From Gammaproteobacteria bacterium (lineage in GTDB: Bacteria; Pseudomonadota; Gammaproteobacteria; Arenicellales; CAJQKF01): a DNA stretch of 48,650 bases. Below are positions 44,661 through 48,650 of this stretch, piece by piece. The notes under the pieces were generated by a model. It ran no database searches and was not told the origin of the DNA. It saw only the letters and a program-made list of their open reading frames with translations. Each line of letters starts with the position of its first letter. The stretch's first letter is position 1. Both the position numbers and the translations under genes were made by a program. The stretch spans positions 1-48,650 of the forward strand of contig JAUIEZ010000024.1 of the NCBI GenBank assembly GCA_030429665.1. The letters are read 5' to 3'.

Positions 44661-44949
44661 GGCGCCGGGGGGGCGCTCGAACGTCATGATTCGGGACGCG
44701 TGACACCGCGAGCGCGAATCCAGGCGCCACGCGCAGTCACTCGCCTTGACCCGGATGGTGCTTGCTGGCTGCCCCATGGCAAGCGGATGTCGCTTGAAAG
44801 CGAAGCGGCCGGCGATGACACAAGGGATACCTCGGCGTGGTACGATTTTCAGTTTCCCCGGATTCTCCCGGGCGCGTCGCGCTGCAAGGATGTCAGCTTG
44901 CCCGGCCCGGGTAGTTGGTTCTAATCGTGTATTGAGTGAGAGGCTTGTT

Positions 44950-45543
44950 ATGAAGCGCGCCGTGTTTCTGGTCGTCGCCCTGGTAGCCGTCATCGCCGGA
45001 CTGGCGGCGGGCTATCTGTTCAGCGGCAAGAGCGAAGAAGTCACCGGTTATCCCGGGTTCGGCGGGGACTTCACGCTCACTTCGAGTGACGGAACCTTTT
45101 CGCTGTCGGATTTCCACGACCGGATCGTCGTACTCTATTTCGGTTACGTGAGTTGCCCGGATGCCTGTCCGATGACCATGGGGAAGGTCAGTGCGGCGCT
45201 CGAGAAAATGACGCCCGATCAACGCGAGCAGGTTCGCGTGCTGCTGGTGTCGATCGATCCGGAACGAGACACCCCGCAAATGCTCGACAACTACATGTCC
45301 TTCTTCGGCGAGGAGTTCCTCGGTGTTACCGGTACACCCGAGCAGATCGACGAGGTGGCGCGAAACTACGGGGTGCTTTACCAGAAGGTTGAAATGCCGG
45401 ATTCGGGACTCGGTTACACGGTCGATCACACGTCGAACACGTTCGTCATCGGCCGTGACGGCGTCGTCAAGTACATCGTCTCCCACGGCAGCGAGTACAT
45501 GGAGTACCGCGACCGGATCATCGATGCGATCAACGGCGCCTGA
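44950..45543 (+). CDS. SCO1/SenC-family copper chaperone
   Basis: A 197-residue membrane-anchored thioredoxin-fold protein. The N-terminal helix (AVFLVVALVAVIAGLAAGYLF) tethers it to the inner membrane. The copper site of the family is complete: C69 and C73 in SCPDACP and H160 in TVDHTSN. It delivers copper to the CuA centre of cytochrome c oxidase or maintains its thiols. GAGAGG precedes ATG 44950. No oxidase genes are adjacent in the window. The neighbouring threonine aldolase gene converges, with 42 bases between stops. Confidence 0.92.
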   Translation: MKRAVFLVVALVAVIAGLAAGYLFSGKSEEVTGYPGFGGDFTLTSSDGTFSLSDFHDRIVVLYFGYVSCPDACPMTMGKVSAALEKMTPDQREQVRVLLVSIDPERDTPQMLDNYMSFFGEEFLGVTGTPEQIDEVARNYGVLYQKVEMPDSGLGYTVDHTSNTFVIGRDGVVKYIVSHGSEYMEYRDRIIDAINGA

Positions 45544-45585
45544 TACGCGACAACGACCCGCCGTGCCGTCCCTCGCGGCACGATG

Positions 45586-46665
45586 TCACGATCCCTGAGG
45601 CGCTACCTCGTCCCGCGCGGCGTGCGATGCGCTCGTTCCGGCGGCGTAGAAGCCGTGGAAAGCGGCGAGCACCCGCTCGATATCGGCCGCCGAGACGTCC
45701 CGGTGCGTCACCAGTCTCATGGTTGGTTTCTGGCTGCCAGTGACGATACCCTGCGAGCGAAGATGCCGGCGCAGCTCGGCGTGATCGGATTCCCCGACGG
45801 TGACGAATACCATGTTGGTCAGTCCCGAGTGGCGACTGACCAGCAAGCCGTCGATGTCGCGCAGTCCCTCGGCGAGGCGGCGGGCATTGTCGTGGTCCTC
45901 CGCCAGGCGCGGTACCTCTTGTTCCAGTGCCACCAGCCCGCACGCGGCGAGAATGCCGGCCTGGCGCAGGCCGCCGCCAAGCATCTTGCGGATACGCCGA
46001 CCCCGCCCGATGAACGCGGAAGTGCCGCACAGGACCGAGCCGACCGGGGCACCAAGGCCCTTGGAAAGGCATACCGAGACCGAGTCGATCTTCTCGCACA
46101 ACCTCGTGGGTGAAACGTCGAGAGCGGTGCAGGCATTGAACAACCGCGCGCCGTCCAGGTGTACCTCGAGTCCGTGCTCGTGCGCCAGATCGGCGAGCGC
46201 ATCCTGGTGATCGACCGCTACCGGGATGCCGTTGAACGCGTTCTCCAGGCACAGCAGGCGCGTCACCGGGTGGTGCGGGTCGTCCGGGCGGATGGCCGCG
46301 GCCACGGCATGCGGATCGAGGCGCCCGTCTTCCGGCGTCGGCAGCGGGTGCGGCGCCAGGCCGCCAAGCACCGCGGACCCGCAGGCCTCGTACTTGAATA
46401 CGTGAAACTGGTCTGCGCAGATGAACTCCTCGCCGCGGCCGAGGTGGGACATCAGGGCGGTCAGGTTCGACTGCGTGCCGCTGGTGACGAACAGGCCCGC
46501 TTCCTTGCCGAGGCGCTCGGCCATCGCCTCTTCCAGGCGTCGGACGGTCGGATCGCCGCCGTAGACGTCGTCGCCGAGTTCGGCGCTCGCGACGGCTTCC
46601 ATCATCGCCGCCGAGGGAAGCGTCACGGTATCGCTGCGAAGGTCAATCAGTCCGGATTCGCTCAT
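45586..46665 (-). CDS. ltaE: low-specificity L-threonine aldolase
   Basis: A 359-residue PLP enzyme of the beta-eliminating lyase/threonine aldolase family, cleaving L-threonine or allo-threonine to glycine and acetaldehyde. Signatures: IDLRSDTVTLPS at the N-terminus, GDDVYGGDPTVRRLE, TSGTQSNLTALM, HLDGARLFNA, and the PLP lysine K202 in SVCLSKGLGAPVGS. ATG 46665 is used; the open frame upstream is not protein-like. As a glycine producer it fits the glycine/C1 theme of the glyA-sox block, although it is 18 kb away. It is divergent from rapA. Confidence 0.94.
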   Translation of the reverse strand: MSESGLIDLRSDTVTLPSAAMMEAVASAELGDDVYGGDPTVRRLEEAMAERLGKEAGLFVTSGTQSNLTALMSHLGRGEEFICADQFHVFKYEACGSAVLGGLAPHPLPTPEDGRLDPHAVAAAIRPDDPHHPVTRLLCLENAFNGIPVAVDHQDALADLAHEHGLEVHLDGARLFNACTALDVSPTRLCEKIDSVSVCLSKGLGAPVGSVLCGTSAFIGRGRRIRKMLGGGLRQAGILAACGLVALEQEVPRLAEDHDNARRLAEGLRDIDGLLVSRHSGLTNMVFVTVGESDHAELRRHLRSQGIVTGSQKPTMRLVTHRDVSAADIERVLAAFHGFYAAGTSASHAARDEVAPQGS

Positions 46666-46792
46666 GCTTCGATCGCTCTTGAAGTGTGTCGCCGCGCGAG
46701 TTGCGGGCATCGTCCCGGCGTGCCGCGGGGCTTCAGGTTAACGGTATTCTGCCGTATCCGGCAACGACGATGCGGCTCACGTTCGTAGCGGT

Positions 46793-46798
46793 TATAAT
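46793..46798 (+). promoter_or_regulatory. perfect -10 element just before rapA
   Basis: TATAAT ends 9 bases before ATG 46808. No good -35 stands 16-18 bases upstream. A start at about 46805 would give an almost leaderless rapA mRNA. There is also no clear ribosome binding site. Confidence 0.35.
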
Positions 46799-46807
46799 TC
46801 GCCGCCC

Positions 46808-48650
46808 ATGAATTCGCCCGTCCGCGTCCCGCGTCCCGTCCCTGAATCACCGTCCGCGTCGTCCGTTCGACCGGGGCAGCGCTGGATCAATCACGCGCGA
46901 CCCGAACTTGGACTGGGCATGGTCGTTGCCGCCGAGGGGCGCACCGTGACCCTGCGATTCGGCGACCAGTCCCGGGACCATATCTTCGCCCTGGAATCCG
47001 CCCCGTTGTCGCGTATCCGGTTCACTGCCGGCGACGTGGTGCGTACCGACGACGGCGCCCGCCTGGCCATCGACGGCGTGATCGAGCGCGAAGGCATCTA
47101 CGTTTATTCCGGCACGGACATCGACGGCAGCCGCGTCGAGATCGTCGAAACGCTGATTGCCGCCGACCAGTCCTTCAACCGGCCCGCCGAACGGCTCCTG
47201 CACGGGCATATCGACGACGATCGCTGGTTTTCCCTGCGCCACCGCACGCTCGCCGAGCGTCATCGACTTCTCGCCGACCCGTTGTGGGGACTGCTCGGCG
47301 GTCGAACCGCCTTGCTGCGCCACCAGCTCTACGTCGCCCACGAAGTCTCCCGGCGGCATGCGCCGCGCGTTCTGCTCGCCGACGAGGTCGGCCTGGGGAA
47401 GACCATCGAGGCGGGGCTGGTCGCGCATCGCCAACTGCTCGGCGAGCAGGTGCGCCGAGTGTTGGTCGTGGTGCCCGAGACGTTGGTGCACCAGTGGCTG
47501 GTGGAGATGCTCAGGCGTTTCAACCTCGCCTTCAGCGTGTTCGACGCCGATCGCTGCGATGCGATGCAGTCCGCCGACGGCGACGCCGAAGTGGACGACG
47601 AGGACCATCGAAATCCATTCCTCGAGGAGCAACTCGTCCTGGTCAGCCGGGAATTCCTCGCCGACGACGCCAGTCGCCTGGCACAGTGCCGCGACGCGTC
47701 TTTCGACCTGTTGATCGTGGACGAGGCCCATCACCTCGAACCCGGCGAATCGGCGGTCGGTCGCGCCTACCACATGGTGGAATCGCTGGCCGAGGTCATT
47801 CCCGGCGTTCTGCTTCTGACGGGAACGCCTCACCAACTGGGCACGGCCGGTCACGTCGCCCGCCTGCGGCTGCTCGATCCGCATCGGTATCGCGATGCCG
47901 GCGTGCTCGAGACCGAGCAACGCGAGTTCGAACCGGTTGCGGACCTGGTGGACGCATTGCTCGGCGAGGTGCCTCTGGACGACGAACAGCAGGGCGCGCT
48001 TCGCGATCGGGGCGTTGTCGACGATCTCGACGACGACTGGGTATCCGACCGCGAAAAGCGCGATCGCGTCATCGACCGCCTGCTGGATCGCTTCGGGACG
48101 GGCCGCGTGATGTTCCGCAATACGCGCGAGGCCATGAACGCGTTTCCCCCTCGCCGGGTTTTCGCTCACGACCTGGGAGCGTCGCCGTTCGCGTCTGTCG
48201 CCACCGACGACACCATCGACGAACTGCTCTACCCGGAACGCGGTTTTATCGAGCGGGAAGGCATCGACCGGTGGTCGAACGTGGATCCGCGCGTGAAGTG
48301 GCTCGAAGAATGGCTCGCTATCCATCCCGGCGAACGGGCCCTGGTGATCTGTTCCAGCCGCGACGTGGCGGCGGCACTCAACGAGACACTCAAGCAACGA
48401 ACGGGAATTCGCGGCGCCGCGTTTCACGAGGGGCTCTCGCTGCTCGAGCGCGATCGCGCCGCCGCCTGGTTTGCCGATGACACCGATAATTGCCAGGTGC
48501 TGGTTTGTTCGGAGATTGGCAGCGAGGGGCGCAATTTCCAGTTTGCCCGGCACCTGGTGCTGTTCGACTTGCCGTTGTCCCCTGACCTACTGGAACAGCG
48601 AATCGGGCGTCTCGACCGGATAGGGCGTCGCGACGACGTGATGATCCAGG
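46808..48650 (+). CDS. rapA: RNA polymerase-associated ATPase RapA, truncated by window end
   Basis: The first 614 codons of a SNF2-family enzyme that recycles RNA polymerase after transcription. The start matches E. coli RapA closely (GQRWINHARPELGLGMVV against its GQRWISDTESELGLGTVV), covering the N-terminal Tudor-like domain. Motif I is LLADEVGLGKT (189-199) and motif II DEAH (305-308). VPETLVHQWLVEMLRRFNL and the C-terminal helicase segment CSEIGSEGRNFQFARHLVLFD followed by LLEQRIGRLDRIGRRDDV are also present. E. coli RapA has 968 residues, so about a third is missing beyond the edge. RapA is largely gammaproteobacterial and supports the taxonomic guess. An acidic insert (ADGDAEVDDEDH, about 256-267) is longer than in E. 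coli. Confidence 0.96.
   Translation, partial: MNSPVRVPRPVPESPSASSVRPGQRWINHARPELGLGMVVAAEGRTVTLRFGDQSRDHIFALESAPLSRIRFTAGDVVRTDDGARLAIDGVIEREGIYVYSGTDIDGSRVEIVETLIAADQSFNRPAERLLHGHIDDDRWFSLRHRTLAERHRLLADPLWGLLGGRTALLRHQLYVAHEVSRRHAPRVLLADEVGLGKTIEAGLVAHRQLLGEQVRRVLVVVPETLVHQWLVEMLRRFNLAFSVFDADRCDAMQSADGDAEVDDEDHRNPFLEEQLVLVSREFLADDASRLAQCRDASFDLLIVDEAHHLEPGESAVGRAYHMVESLAEVIPGVLLLTGTPHQLGTAGHVARLRLLDPHRYRDAGVLETEQREFEPVADLVDALLGEVPLDDEQQGALRDRGVVDDLDDDWVSDREKRDRVIDRLLDRFGTGRVMFRNTREAMNAFPPRRVFAHDLGASPFASVATDDTIDELLYPERGFIEREGIDRWSNVDPRVKWLEEWLAIHPGERALVICSSRDVAAALNETLKQRTGIRGAAFHEGLSLLERDRAAAWFADDTDNCQVLVCSEIGSEGRNFQFARHLVLFDLPLSPDLLEQRIGRLDRIGRRDDVMIQ

Noticed and set aside
44574..44924. 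116-codon plus-strand frame before the SCO gene
   Set aside because: No ribosome binding site or domain; it runs antisense through the structured RNA and its promoter.

Overview
The window is GC-rich (roughly 63-66 percent by eye), densely coded and looks like a chromosome segment of an uncultured or little-known gammaproteobacterium. The pointers are a RapA-type RNA polymerase recycling ATPase, a form IA RuBisCO with cbbQ/cbbO, a class I PHA synthase, a PagL-like outer-membrane protein and gammaproteobacterial-style operon packing. I see no phage, transposase, integrase, CRISPR array, tRNA or rRNA.

Layout. 1-3941: the start of a truncated minus-strand membrane protein, a tiny membrane protein, a SAM methyltransferase, then a tight set encoding an exported amidohydrolase, a YtkA-like exported protein and a di-heme MauG/cytochrome c peroxidase. 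3885-4829: an AEC-type transporter, converging on the peroxidase. 4861-4940: a very AT-rich control region. 5010-10110: cbbL-cbbS-cbbQ-cbbO, followed by an orphan family-3 solute-binding protein and a membrane-anchored HtrA protease. 12581-20779 (minus): glycerophosphodiesterase, fused dual-ATPase ABC protein, peptide-binding protein, two permeases and a uracil permease. 20799-25669: a ferredoxin-like protein and a 1318-residue repeat protein with SEL1, SH3-like and SPOR-like parts. 25702-26211: PagL-like lipid A deacylase (minus).

26474-33695 is a C1/sarcosine block: glyA, soxB, soxD, soxA, an inserted exported alpha/beta hydrolase, soxG, with 4-base overlaps from soxD to soxG. It should turn sarcosine into glycine plus methylene-THF, which GlyA can join into serine. 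It is preceded by a structured leader ending in an intrinsic terminator. 33772-35757: a DUF2520 reductase and a CbpA/DnaJ-type co-chaperone with a good sigma-32-type promoter. 35991-37136: a lower-GC SGNH protein. 37305-43516: ETF-ubiquinone oxidoreductase, an SDR, an acyl-CoA ligase and PhaC, a fatty-acid-oxidation and PHA-storage group. 43539-44414: dapA, preceded on the same strand by a self-contained promoter, structured RNA and intrinsic terminator. 44950-48650: SCO1/SenC copper chaperone, threonine aldolase (minus) and the first 614 codons of rapA, cut by the window end.

Together the genes suggest a mixotroph: Calvin-cycle carbon fixation, methylamine/betaine-derived C1 use, peptide and nucleobase uptake, fatty acid oxidation and carbon storage as PHA. 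The strongest undescribed-looking signals are the two RNA leader regions (upstream of dapA and of glyA), the hydrolase inside the sarcosine oxidase operon, the amidohydrolase/YtkA/MauG set and the SEL1-SH3-SPOR repeat protein.
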